Shown here: positions 51,762 to 61,763 of the stretch, piece after piece | Position numbering within the stretch: position 1 is the stretch's first letter | Layout: each line of letters starts with the position of its first letter | Origin: Limnoperna fortunei | Lineage: Eukaryota > Mollusca > Bivalvia > Mytilida > Modiolidae | DNA length: 64,000 nt | Reading direction: 5' to 3' | Assembly: GCA_944474755.1 (NCBI GenBank) | Contig: OX104122.1 | Location: forward strand, 3,869,223-3,933,222 | The notes under the pieces: model-generated | What the model was told of the DNA's origin: nothing | What the model saw: the letters and a program-made list of their open reading frames with translations, nothing else | Databases searched by the model: none | Made by a program: the position numbers and the translations under genes

Positions 51762-53569
51762 GTTAAAAGACTAAGTATGCACCTTGCTGCCGCTCCCCTT
51801 ATAAGACTGTTAGTATGCACCCTGCTGCCGCTCCCGTTATCAGACTGTTAGTATGCACCCTGCTGCCGCTCAACATAATACTGAAAGTATGCACCCTGCT
51901 GCCTCTCCCTTCTTAAGACTGTTAGTATGCATCATGCTGCCGCTCCCGTTATAAGACTGTTAGTATGCAACCTGCTGCCGCTCCCGTTATAAGACTGTAA
52001 GTATGCACCCTGCTGCCGTTTCCGTTACAAGACTGTTAGTATGTACCCTGCTGCCGCTCCCGTTATAAGACTGTTAGTATGCACCATGCTGCCGCTCCCG
52101 TTCTAAGACTGTTAGTATGCGACCTGCTGCCGCTCCCGTTATCAGACTGTAAGTGTGCACCCTGCTGCCGCTCCTCTTATAAGACTGTTAGTATGCACCC
52201 TGCTGCCGCTCCCGTTATCAGACTGTAAACCTGCACCCTGCTGCCGCTCCCGTTATAAGACTGTTAGTATGCACCCTGCAGCCGCTCCCGTTATAAGACT
52301 GTTAGTATGCACCCTGCTGCCGCTCCCGTTATAAGACTGTTAGTATGCACCCTGCAGCCGCTCCCGTTATAAGACTGTTAGTATGCACCCATCTGCCGCT
52401 CCCGTTATAAGACTATAAGTATGCACCCTGTTGCCGCTCCGGTTATAAGACTGTTAGTATGCACCCTGCTTCCGCTCCCATTATAAGACTGTTAGTATGC
52501 ACCATGCTGGCACTCCCGTTATAAGACTGTAACTATGCACCCTGCAGCCCCGATCTAAGACTGTTGGTATGCACTCTGCTGCCGCTACCGTTATAAGACT
52601 GTTGGTATGCACTCTGCTGCCGCTACCGTTATAAGACTGTTGGTATGCACCCTGCTGCCGCTCCCGTTCTAAGACTATTAGTATGCGACCTGCTGCCGCT
52701 CCCGTTATAAGACTGTAAGTGTTCACCCTGCTGCTGCTTCCGTTATAAGACTGTTGGTATGCACCCTGCTGCCGCTCCCGTTATAAGACTGTTAGTATGC
52801 ACCCTGCTGCCGCTCCAATCATAAGACTGTAAGTATGCACCCTGCTGCCGCTCCAGTTATAAGACTGTTAGTATGCACCCTGCTGCCGCTCCCGTTATCA
52901 GACTGTAACTATGCACCCTGCTGCCGCTTACGTTACAAGACTGTTAGTATGCACCCTGCTGCCGCTCCCGTTATAAGACTGTTAGTATGCAACCTGCTGC
53001 CACTCCCGTTATAAGACTGTAAGTATGCACCCTGCTGCCGTTTCCGTTACAAGACTGTTAGTATGTACCCTGCTGCCGCTCCAGTTATAAGACTGTAAGT
53101 ATGCACCCTGCCGCCGCTCCCGTTATAAGTCTGTTAGTATGCACCATGCTGCCGCTCCCGTTATAAGATTGTAAGTATGCATCCTGCTGCCGTTCCTGTT
53201 ATAAGACTGTTAGCATGCACACTGCTGCCGCTCTCGCAATAAGACTGTAAGTATGCACCCTGCTGCCGCTCCCCTTATAAGACTGTTAGTATATGCACCC
53301 TGCTGCCGCTCCCGTTATCAGACTCTTAGTATGCACCCTGCTGGCGCTCCCGTATAAGACTGTAAGTATGCACCCTGCTGCCGCTCAACATAATACTGTA
53401 AGTATTCACCCTGCTGCCTCTCCCTAGATAAGACTGGAAGTATGCACTCTGCTGCCGCTCCGGTTATAAGACTGTTAGTATGCATCCTGCTGCCGCTCCG
53501 GTTATAAGACTGTAAGTATGCACCCTGCTACCGCTCCCGTTTTAAGACTGTTAGTATGCACCCTGCTGC

Positions 53570-53580
53570 CGCTCCCGTTA
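53570..53580. repeat. Left 11-bp target-site duplication
   Basis: CGCTCCCGTTA directly precedes the 246-bp insertion and is repeated exactly at 53827-53837. Confidence 0.75.
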
Positions 53581-53826
53581 GTTTAAACATATTTTATTTG
53601 AAATCTTGCAATTGCAAATACATATCACAATACAAATTATAACACAAAAGGATTTGGAAACAAGCTGAAACAGCTTATATTAATCCATCTCCTAAATAAA
53701 TATATATCACATAAAGTAAAAGCTCGTAACAGTTATTTGCATGCTTGTGTGGTTTCAACATACATTAGTAATAAAAATCACAAGGTATAATATACATGCT
53801 ATATATAATGTAGAAGAAAAACATAA
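53581..53826 (-). mobile_element. 246-bp AT-rich insertion in satellite C
   Basis: Starts GTTTAAACATATTTTATTTG and ends GAAGAAAAACATAA. It has no similarity to the satellite and is flanked by an 11-bp direct repeat. Without insert plus one TSD copy, the array reads through in register. On the minus strand it reads like an AT-rich 3' end: CAAATAAAATATG carries AATAAA about 15 bases before the end. It contains a hairpin AAGCTG/CAGCTT near 53664 and the palindrome TTGCAATTGCAA near 53609. No clear terminal inverted repeat, tRNA-like head or poly(A) is seen. It is best called a small retro-type insertion (SINE or reverse-transcribed 3' end) of unknown family. The strand is inferred from AATAAA only. 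Confidence 0.7.
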
Positions 53827-53837
53827 CGCTCCCGTTA
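53827..53837. repeat. Right 11-bp target-site duplication
   Basis: CGCTCCCGTTA repeats the 11 bases before the insertion, after which the array continues with TAAGACTG. Confidence 0.75.
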
Positions 53838-54319
53838 TAAGACTGTAAGTATGCACCCTGCTGCCGCTCCCCTTATAAGACTGTTAGTATGCACCCTGCT
53901 GCCGCTCCCGTTATCAGACTGTAAGTATGCACCCTGCTGCCGCTCCCGTTATAAGACTGTTAGTATGCACCCTGCAGCCGCTCCCGTTATAAGACTGTTA
54001 GTATGCACCCTGCTGCCGATCCCGTTATAAGACTGTTAGTATGCACCCTGCAGCCGCTCCCGTTATAAGACTGTTAGTATGCACCCTGCTGCCGCTCCCG
54101 TTATAAGACTGTAAGTATTCACCCTGTTGCCGCTCCGGTTATAAGACTGTTAGTATGAATCCTGCTGCCGCTCCCATTATAAGACTGTTAGTATGCACAT
54201 GCTGGCACTCCCGTTATAAGACTGTAACTATGCACCCTGCAGCCGCTTCCGTTATAAGACTGTTAGTATGCACCCTGCTGCCGCTCCTGTTATAAGACTG
54301 TTAGTATGCACCCTGCTGT

Positions 54320-54329
54320 CCCCCCCCCC
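54320..54329. repeat. C10 run within a satellite C unit
   Basis: Paralogue of the C9 run at 51753-51761, with the same flanking GTTAAAAGACTAAG variant. Confidence 0.85.
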
Positions 54330-56456
54330 GTTAAAAGACTAAGTATGCACCTTGCTGCCGCTCCCCTTATAAGACTGTTAGTATGCACCCTGCTGCCGCT
54401 CCCGTTATCAGACTGTTAGTATGCACCCTGCTGCCGCTCAACATAATACTGAAAGTATGCACCCTGCTGCCTCACCGTTCTTAAGATTGTTAGTATGCAT
54501 CATGCTGCCGCTCCCGTTGTAAGACTGTTAGTATGCACCCTGCTGCCGCTCCCGGTATAAGACTATAAGTATGCACCTGCTGCCTCTCCCGTTATAAGAC
54601 TGTTAGTATGCACCCTGCTGTCGCTCTCGTTTTAAGACTGTAAGTATGCACCCTCCTGCCGCTCCCCTTATAAGACTGTTAGTATGCACCCTGCTGCCGC
54701 TCCCACTATCAGACTGTAAGTATGCACCCTGCTGCCGCTCCCGTTATAAGCCTGTTAGTATGCACCCTGCTTTCGCTCAACATCATACTGTAAGTATGCA
54801 CCCTGCTGCCGCTCCCGTTATAAGACTGTTAGTATGCAACCTGCTACCGCTCCCGTTATAAGACTGTAAGTATGCACCCTGCTGCCGTTTCCGTTACAAG
54901 ACTGTTAGTATGTACCCTGCTGCCGCTCCCGTTATAAGACTGTTAGTATGCACCATGCTGCCGCTCCCTTTATAAGACTTGTAGTATGCACCCTGCTTCT
55001 CCTCCCGTTATAAGACTGTTAGTATGAAACTTGTTGCCGCTCCCGTTATAAGACTATAAGTATGCACCCTGCTGCCTCTTCCGTTATAAGACTGTAAGTA
55101 TGCATCCTGCTGCCGCTCCTGTTATAAGACTGTTAGCATGCACCCTGCTGCCGCTCTCGCAATAAGACTGTAAGTATGCACCCTGCTCCCCTTATAAGAC
55201 TGTTAGAATATGCACCCTGCTGCCGCTCCCGTTATAAGACTGTTAGTATGCATCCTGCTGCCGCTCCGGTTATTAGACTGTAAGTATACACCCTGCTACC
55301 GCTCCCGTTATAAGACTGTTAGTATGCACCCTGCAGCCGCTCCCGTTATAAGACTGTTAGTATGCAACCTGCTGCCGCTCCCGTTATAAGACTGTTAGTA
55401 TGCACCCTGCAGCCGCTCCCGTTATAAGACTGTTAGTATGCACCCTGCTGCCGCTCCCGTTATAAGACTGTAAGTATGCACCCTGTTGCCGCTCCGGTTA
55501 TAAGACTGTTAGTATGCACCCTGCTTCCGCTCCCATTATAAGACTGTTAGTATGCACCATGCTGGCACTCCCGTTATAAGACTGTAACTATGCACCCTGC
55601 AGCCGCTTCCGTTATAAGACTGTTAGTATGCACCCTGCTGCCGCTCCCGTTATAAGACTGTTAGTATGCACCCTGCTGTCGCCCCCGTAATAAGACTAAG
55701 TATGCACCTTGCTGCCGCTCCCCTTATAAGACTGTTAGTATGCACCCTGCTGCCGCTCCCGTTATCAGACTGTTAGTATGCACCCTGCTGCCGCTCAACA
55801 TAATACTGAACGTATGCACCCTGCTGCATCTCCCTTTATAAGACTGATAGTATGCATCATGCTGCCGCTCCCGTTATTAGACTGTTAGTATGCACCCAGC
55901 TGCCGCTCCCGGTATAAGACTGTAAGTATGCACCTGCTGCCGCCCCCGTTATAAGACTGTTAGTATGCACCCTGCTGTCGCTCTCGTTTTAAGACTGTAA
56001 GTATGCACACTGCTGCCGATCCCCTTATAAGACTGTTAGTAAGCACCCTGCTGCCGCTCCCGTTATCAGACTGTAAGTATTCACCCTGCTGCCGCTCTCG
56101 TTGTAAGACTGTTAGTATGCACCGTGCTACCGCTCCCGTTATAAGACTGTTAGTATGCAAACTCCTGCCGCTCTCGTTTTAGGACTGTAAGTATGCACCC
56201 TGCTGCCGCTCCCCTTATAAGACTGTTAGTATGCACCTGCTGCCTCTCCCGGTATAAGACTGTAAGTATGCACCTGCTGCCGCTCCCGTTATAAGACTGT
56301 TAGTATGCACCCTGCTGCCGCTCCCGTTATAAGACTGTTAGTATGCACACTGCAGCCGCACCCGTTATAAGACTGTTAGTATGCACCCTGCTGCCGCTCC
56401 CGTTATAAGACTGTAAGTATGCACCCTGTTGCCGCTCCGGTTATAAGACTGTTAGT

Positions 56457-58300
56457 ATGCACCCTGCTGCCGCTCCCATTATAAGACTGTTAGTTTGCAC
56501 CCTGCTGCCGCTCCCGTTATCAGACTGTAAGTATGCATCCTGCTACCGCTCAACTTATAACACTGTAACTATGCACCCTGCTGCCGCTCCCGTTATAAGA
56601 CTGTTAGTATGGAACATGCTGCCGCTCACGTTAAAAGACTGTTAGTATGCACCATGCTGGCACTCCCGTTATAAGACTGTAAGTATGCACCCTGCAGCCG
56701 CTCTCGTTATCAGACTGTAAGTATGCACCCTGCTGACGCTCCCCTTATAAGACTGTTGGTATGCACCCGGCTGCCGCTCCCGTTATCAGACTGTTAGTAT
56801 GCACCCTGCTGCCGCTCCCGTTATAAGACTGTAAGTATGCACCCTGCTGTCGCTCCCCTTATAAGACTGTTAGTATGCACCCTGCTGCCGCTCCCGTTAT
56901 AAGACTGTAAGTATGCACCCTGTTGCCGCTCCGGTTATAAGACTGTTAGTATGCACCCTGCTGCCGATCCCATTATAAGACTGTTAGTATGCACCATGCA
57001 GGCACTCCCGTTATAAGACTGTAAGTATGCACCCTGCAGCCGCTCCCGTTATCAGACTGTAAGTATGCACCCTGCTGCCGCTCCCCTGATAAGATCGTTA
57101 GTAGGCACCCTGCTGCCGCTCCCGTTATCAGACTGTTAGTATGCACCCTGCTGCCGCACTCGTTATAAGACTGTAAGTATGCACCCTGATGCCGCTCTTG
57201 TTATAAGACTGTAAGTATGCACCCTGCTGCCTCTCCCGTTATAAGACTGTAAGTATGCACCCTGCAGCCGCTCCCGTTATAAGACTGTTAGTATGCACCC
57301 TGCTGCCGCTCCCGTTATAAGACTGTTAGTATGGAACCTGCTGCCGCTCCCGTTATAAGACTGTTAGTATGCACCCCGCTGCCGCTCCCGTTATAAGACT
57401 GTACGTATGCACCCTGCTGCCGCTCCACTTGTAACACTGTAAGAATGCACCCTGCTGCCGCTCCACTTATAACACTGTAAGTATGCACCCTGCTGCCGCT
57501 CCCGTTATAAGACTGTTAGTATGCACCCTGCTGCCGCTCTCGTTATAAGACTAAGTATGCACCCTGCTGCCGCTCGCCTTATAAGACTGTTAGTATGCAC
57601 CCTGCTGCCGCTCCCCTTATAAGACTGTTAGTATGCACCCTGCTGCCGCTCCCCTGATAAGACTGTAAGTATGCACCCTGCTGCTGCTCCCGTTATCAGA
57701 CTGTTAGTATGCACCCTGCTGCAGCTCCTGTTATAAGACTGTTAGTATGCACCCTGCTGCCGCTCAACATAATACTGTAAGAATGCACCCTGCTGCCACT
57801 CCCGTTATAAGACTGTAAGTATACACCCTGCTGCTGCTCCCGTTATAAGACTGTAAGTATGTACCCTGCCGCCGCGCGCTCCCGTTGTTAGACTGTAAGT
57901 ATGCACCCTGCTGCCGGTCCCGTTATAAGACTGTTAGTATGCACCCTGCTGCCGCTCCCCTTATAAAACTGTTGGTATGCACCATGCTGCCGCTCCCGTT
58001 ATAAATCTGTTAGTATGCATCCTGCTGCCGCTACCGTGATAGGACTGTTAGTATGCACCTTGCTGCCGCTCACGTTATAAGACTGTTAGTATGCACCCTG
58101 CTGCCGCTCCCGTTATCAGACTGTAAGTATTCACCCTGCTACCGCTCAACTTATAACACTGTAACTATGCACCCTGCTGCCGCTCCCGTTATAAGACTGT
58201 TAGTATGGAACATGCTGCCGCTCACGTTAAAAGACTGTTAGTATGCATCATGCTGGCACTCCCGTTATAAGACTGTAAGTATGCACCCTGCAGCCGCTCT
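56457..58300 (+). repeat. Satellite C: 42-mer higher-order repeat (1,596 bp)
   Basis: The segment from about 56457 to 56700, with ATGGAACATGCTGCCGCTCA and AACTTATAACACTGTAAC, recurs at 58053-58300. The spacing is 1,596 bp, exactly 42 units. Confidence 0.88.
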
Positions 58301-60000
58301 CGTTATCAGACTGTAAGTATGCACCCTGCTGCCGCTCCCCTTATAAGACTGTTGGTATGCACCCTGCTGCCGCTCCCGTTATCAGACTGTTAGTATGCAC
58401 CCTGCTGCCGCTCCCGTTATAAGACTGTAAGTATGCACCCTGTTGCCGCTCCCCTTATAAGACTGTTGGTATGCACCCTGCTGCCGCTCCCGTTATCAGA
58501 CTGTTAGTATGCACCCTGCTGCCGCTCCCCTTATAAGACTGTTAGTATGCACCCTGCTGCCGCTCCCGTTATCAGACTGTTAGTATGCACTCTGCTGCCG
58601 CTCTCGTTATAAGACTGTAAGTATGCACCCTGCTGCCGCTCTTGTTATAAGACTGTAAGTATGCACCCTGCTGCCTCTCCCGTTATAAGACTGTAAGTAT
58701 GCACCCTGCTGCCGCTCCCTTTATAAGACTGTTGGTATGCACCCTGCTGCCGCTCCCCTTATAAGACTGTTAGTATGCACCCTGCTGCCGCTCCCGTTAT
58801 AAGACTGTAAGTATGCACCCTGTTGCCGCTCCGGTTATAAGACTGTTAGTATGCACCCTGCTGCCGATCCCATTATAAGACTGTTAGTATGCACCATGCA
58901 GGCACTCCCGTTATAAGACTGTAAGTATGCACCCTGCAGCCGCTCCCGTTATCAGACTGTAAGTATGCACCCTGCTGCCGCTCCCCTTATAAGACTGTTA
59001 GTATGCACCCTGCTGCCGTCCCGTTATCAGACTGTTAGTATGCACCCTGCTGCCGCTCTCGTTATAAGACTGTAAGTATGCACCCTGCTGCCGCTCTTGT
59101 TATAAGACTGTAAGTATGCACCCTGCTGCCTCTCCCGTTATAAGACTGTAAGTATGCACCCTGCAGCCGCTCCCGTTATAAGACTGTTAGTATGCACCCT
59201 GCTGCCGCTCCCGTTATAAGACTGTTAGTATGGAACCTGCTGCCGCTCCCGTTATAAGACTGTTAGTATGCACCCCGCTGCCGCTCCCGTTATAAGACTG
59301 TACGTATGCACCCTGCTGCCGCTCCACTTGTAACACTGTAAGAATGCACCCTGCTGCCGCTCCACTTATAACACTGTAAGTATGCACCCTGCTGCCGCTC
59401 CCGTTATAAGACTGTTAGTATGCACCCTGCTGCCGCTCTCGTTATAAGACTAAGTATGCACCCTGCTGCCGCTCGCCTTATAAGACTGTTAGTATGCACC
59501 CTGCTGCCGCTCCCCTTATAAGACTGTTAGTATGCACCCTGCTGCCGCTCCCCTGATAAGACTGTAAGTATGCACCCTGCTGCTGCTCCCGTTATCAGAC
59601 TGTTAGTATGCACCCTGCTGCAGCTCCTGTTATAAGACTGTTAGTATGCACCCTGCTGCCGCTCAACATAATACTGTAAGAATGCACCCTGCTGCCACTC
59701 CCGTTATAAGACTGTAAGTATACACCCTGCTGCTGCTCCCGTTATAAGACTGTAAGTATGTACCCTGCCGCCGCGCGCTCCCGTTATTAGACTGTAAGTA
59801 TGCACCCTGCTGCCGGTCCCGTTATAAGACTGTTAGTATGCACCCTGCTGCCGCTCCCCTTATAAAACTGTTAGTATGCACCATGCTGCCGCTCCCGTTA
59901 TTAATCTGTTAGTATGCATCCTGCTGCCGCTACCGTGATAGAACTGTTAGTATGCACCTTGCTGCCGCTCACGTTATAAGACTGTTAGTATGCACCCTGC
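57200..60000 (+). repeat. Satellite C: 50-mer higher-order repeat (1,899 bp)
   Basis: ATGGAACCTGCTGCCGC is at 57331 and 59230, and GTACCCTGCCGCCGCGCGCT is at 57861 and 59760, both 1,899 bp apart (50 units minus one base). Copies share many rare variants and end close to the right edge of the array, so this edge was duplicated as a block. Confidence 0.9.
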
Positions 60001-60102
60001 TGCCGCTCCCGTTATAAGACTGTTAGTATGCATCCTGCTGCCGCTCACGTAATAAGACTGTTAGACGTATGCTCCCTGCTGCCGCTCCCGTTATAAGACT
60101 AT

Positions 60103-60600
60103 CAGTTTATCCAAATGGTTGTTTAACATATAGCTTAATTGACAGGTAAATTACGGCGACCAGCTTAATTGCTTTGATACAGTTAATTTACAGATTCACC
60201 TTTATGAACAGATATTTAATTACAATAGTGCCGTTAAAAGCAGACGTTACCTAATAAAACGTGCAGCAAGCAAATTCATTACGATAAATTAGGGAGTCGA
60301 TCTTTATTTACCGATAAATTTGGGATTAAGGAATACATTATGGAGGAAATCACGTGTTTTATTGAGCAATGTGTAGAGATCGCGGGAGAAAACTGAAGTT
60401 AACTTGATAGGATGGTATGAAAGAATTTACTAGTTATCTCCCACTAAATACATTTAACGTGTCAAATTATTTACAGAATAACATTTATATTAATCTCAGA
60501 AAAAAGAAGAACAACAGCGTTAATGATATAGTGATAATAATGTATATTAATTGCCCTGGAGTGAATCGCCGGGAAATCTTATAAATAGTATATTTAAAAC
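60103..60600. other. Spacer right of satellite C
   Basis: AT-rich unique-looking sequence. The only structure noticed is a short near-duplicate ACGATAAATT / CCGATAAATT around 60280-60320. No gene or RNA feature is supported. Confidence 0.5.
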
Positions 60601-60759
60601 GCTTTCGAAATCGGGTTGAAAACAATTACGCTTGTCGACATTTGGTAGGTAACTATTACACGTAGGTAACAATTACACTTGTTCTTATTTGCAGCAAACG
60701 ATTCCTTATGTTGACATCAGTTAGGGAACGATTACATTCTCAACATCAGGTAGGTAACT
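60601..60759 (+). repeat. Degenerate left flank of satellite D
   Basis: TTCGAAATCGGGTTG, TTGTCGACATTTGGTAGG, TAACTATTACACG and CAACATCAGGTAGGTAACT are decayed forms of the 30-bp unit found on the other side of the transposon. TCGAAATCGGGTTG also occurs at about 61776, so the flanks belong to one original array. Confidence 0.75.
60752..60759. repeat. Left target-site duplication (AGGTAACT)
   Basis: AGGTAACT precedes the left terminal inverted repeat and is repeated at 61756-61763. The last two bases could instead belong to the inverted repeat, giving shorter duplications of 6 (GGTAAC) or 4 bp (GTAA). Confidence 0.75.
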
Positions 60760-60885
60760 ATGGAAGCGTATATTAGTCACGAATTGTTGAGCTAGTTTGT
60801 CATTATGTAGACATGAAACAAGTCGGAATGTTTAGTATAACAAATCTTGTAAACATTAATTTGTTTACTTGTTGAGTTCTTTTGT
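60760..60885 (+). repeat. Left terminal inverted repeat arm
   Basis: Pairs with 61630-61755. It is near-perfect for 45 bases, then includes GAAACAAGTCGGAATGTT and TTTACTTGTTGAG, the latter being the same sequence family as the internal direct repeats in reverse orientation. Confidence 0.85.
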
Positions 60886-61049
60886 CAACGTTCATACTTT
60901 ATACAAGTTAACTTGTCATGTTTTCATAAATGTTTAATGAACAAGTTTGCGTTCACTAAGTGACCAACACGATTATGTTCATCTTGTTCACTTGTTCTTT
61001 CTGTACTTTTTCCAAGATAATTTGGAGAATATATTTATGTAAATAATAT

Positions 61050-61720
61050 TAGTTATAACTCAACTTTCCGACTTGTTTAAATCTGACTTATTTCATGTTG
61101 ACATAATGACAAAATAACTCAACAAGTAAACATAATTATGTAAATAATATTAGTTATATAACTCAAATTTCCGACTTGTTTTATGTTGACATAATGACAA
61201 AATAACTCAACAAGTAAACATAATTTATGTAAACAATATTTGTTGCAACTCAACTTTCCGACTTGTTTTATGTCTACACAGTAGTCAACAAGTAAACATA
61301 TTTATGTAAACAAGATTTGTTATAACTCAACATTCTGACTTGTTTCGAGTTTAAATAATGACAAAATAACTCAACAAGTAAACATATTTATGTAAATAAT
61401 ATTAGTTATATAACTCAACTTTCCGACTTGTTTTATTCTGACTTGTTTCATGTTGACATAATGACAAAATAACTCAACAAGTAAACATAATTTATGTAAA
61501 CAATATTTGTTGCAACTCAACTTTCCGACTTGTTTTATGTCTACACAATAGTCAACAAGTAAACATATTTATGTAAACAAGATTTGTTATAACTCAACAT
61601 TCCGAATTGTTTCATGTCTACATAATGACAAAATAACTCAACAAGTAAACATATTTATGTTTAGCAAGATTTATTTAAACTCAACATTCCGACTTCTTGA
61701 ATGCCAATAAAATGACAAAC
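61050..61720 (-). repeat. Internal tandem repeats of the TIR element (78-103 bp)
   Basis: TCAACAAGTAAACA occurs at 61119, 61207, 61285, 61371, 61474, 61552 and 61638 (gaps 88, 78, 86, 103, 78, 86), with TCCGACTTGTTT and TATGTAAACAA or TATGTAAATAA between. The order 78-86 recurs after 267 bp, a small higher-order repeat. The 103-bp unit holds an extra TTCTGACTTGTTT. The unit resembles the inner part of the terminal arm, so the interior grew by copying a subterminal segment. Confidence 0.85.
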
Positions 61721-61755
61721 TAACTCAACAATTCGTGACTAATATACGCTTCCAT
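61630..61755 (-). repeat. Right terminal inverted repeat arm
   Basis: Reverse complement of the left arm: AACAATTCGTGACTAATATA followed by CGCTTCCAT at the terminus. Confidence 0.85.
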
Positions 61756-61763
61756 AGGTAACT
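61756..61763. repeat. Right target-site duplication (AGGTAACT)
   Basis: Exact copy of 60752-60759. It is followed by GTTACACTTGTC, the expected continuation of the satellite D unit. Confidence 0.75.

Larger units (their letters stand above)
13603..60102 (+). repeat. Satellite C: 38-bp tandem array, about 1,200 units
   Basis: The dominant feature, about 46.5 kb. The 38-bp unit contains TATGCACCCTGCTGCCGCTC and CCCGTTATAAGACTGTTAG. Recurrent variants: GTAAG for GTTAG, GTTGGTATGCACTC with GCTACCG, TTATCAGAC, CCCCTTATAAG, TGCAGCCGC, CAACATAATACTG, CTCCCTATATAAG, and CTGGCACTCCCG. The period is not divisible by three, so open frames have a 114-bp (38-residue) super-period with motifs such as MHPAAAPVIRLLVC on plus and MHTNSLITGAAAG on minus. 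All 60-110-codon frames here are of this type and are not genes. There is one interruption, at 53581-53826. Both ends are sharp. Confidence 0.98.
60760..61755. mobile_element. 996-bp TIR transposon (MITE-like) inserted in satellite D
   Basis: The ends are long inverted repeats: ATGGAAGCGTATATTAGTCA starts the left end, and the right end is its reverse complement. The first 45 bases match with one mismatch, and weaker similarity extends to about 125 bp. An 8-bp direct repeat AGGTAACT flanks it. Removing element plus one repeat restores the 30-bp register of satellite D. The interior has no long open frame and consists mostly of direct repeats, so it is non-autonomous. An 8-bp duplication suits hAT or other 8-bp-TSD superfamilies, but the termini do not look like a typical hAT end, and a 6- or 4-bp duplication is also possible. 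The superfamily is left open. Confidence 0.85.

Noticed and set aside
13894..58241. Many 60-110-codon frames in satellite C (MHPAAAPVIRLLVC, MHTNSLITGAAAG types)
   Set aside because: They recur with the 114-bp super-period of the 38-bp unit and are copied with its higher-order blocks, so they carry no independent evidence of coding.
13603..60102. Satellite C as a CRISPR-like array
   Set aside because: There are no unique spacers. Units are head-to-tail without intervening variable sequence, and the context is eukaryotic.
13603..60102. TTATAAG in each satellite C unit as a TATA box
   Set aside because: It is a 7-base AT motif in a tandem unit with no consistent downstream start or gene. Repetition of the unit alone explains its frequency.
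60752..61763. Assigning the TIR element to hAT from its 8-bp duplication
   Set aside because: The duplication can also be read as 6 or 4 bp because two bases fit either the TIR or the target, and the terminal bases are not typical of hAT. The superfamily was left open.
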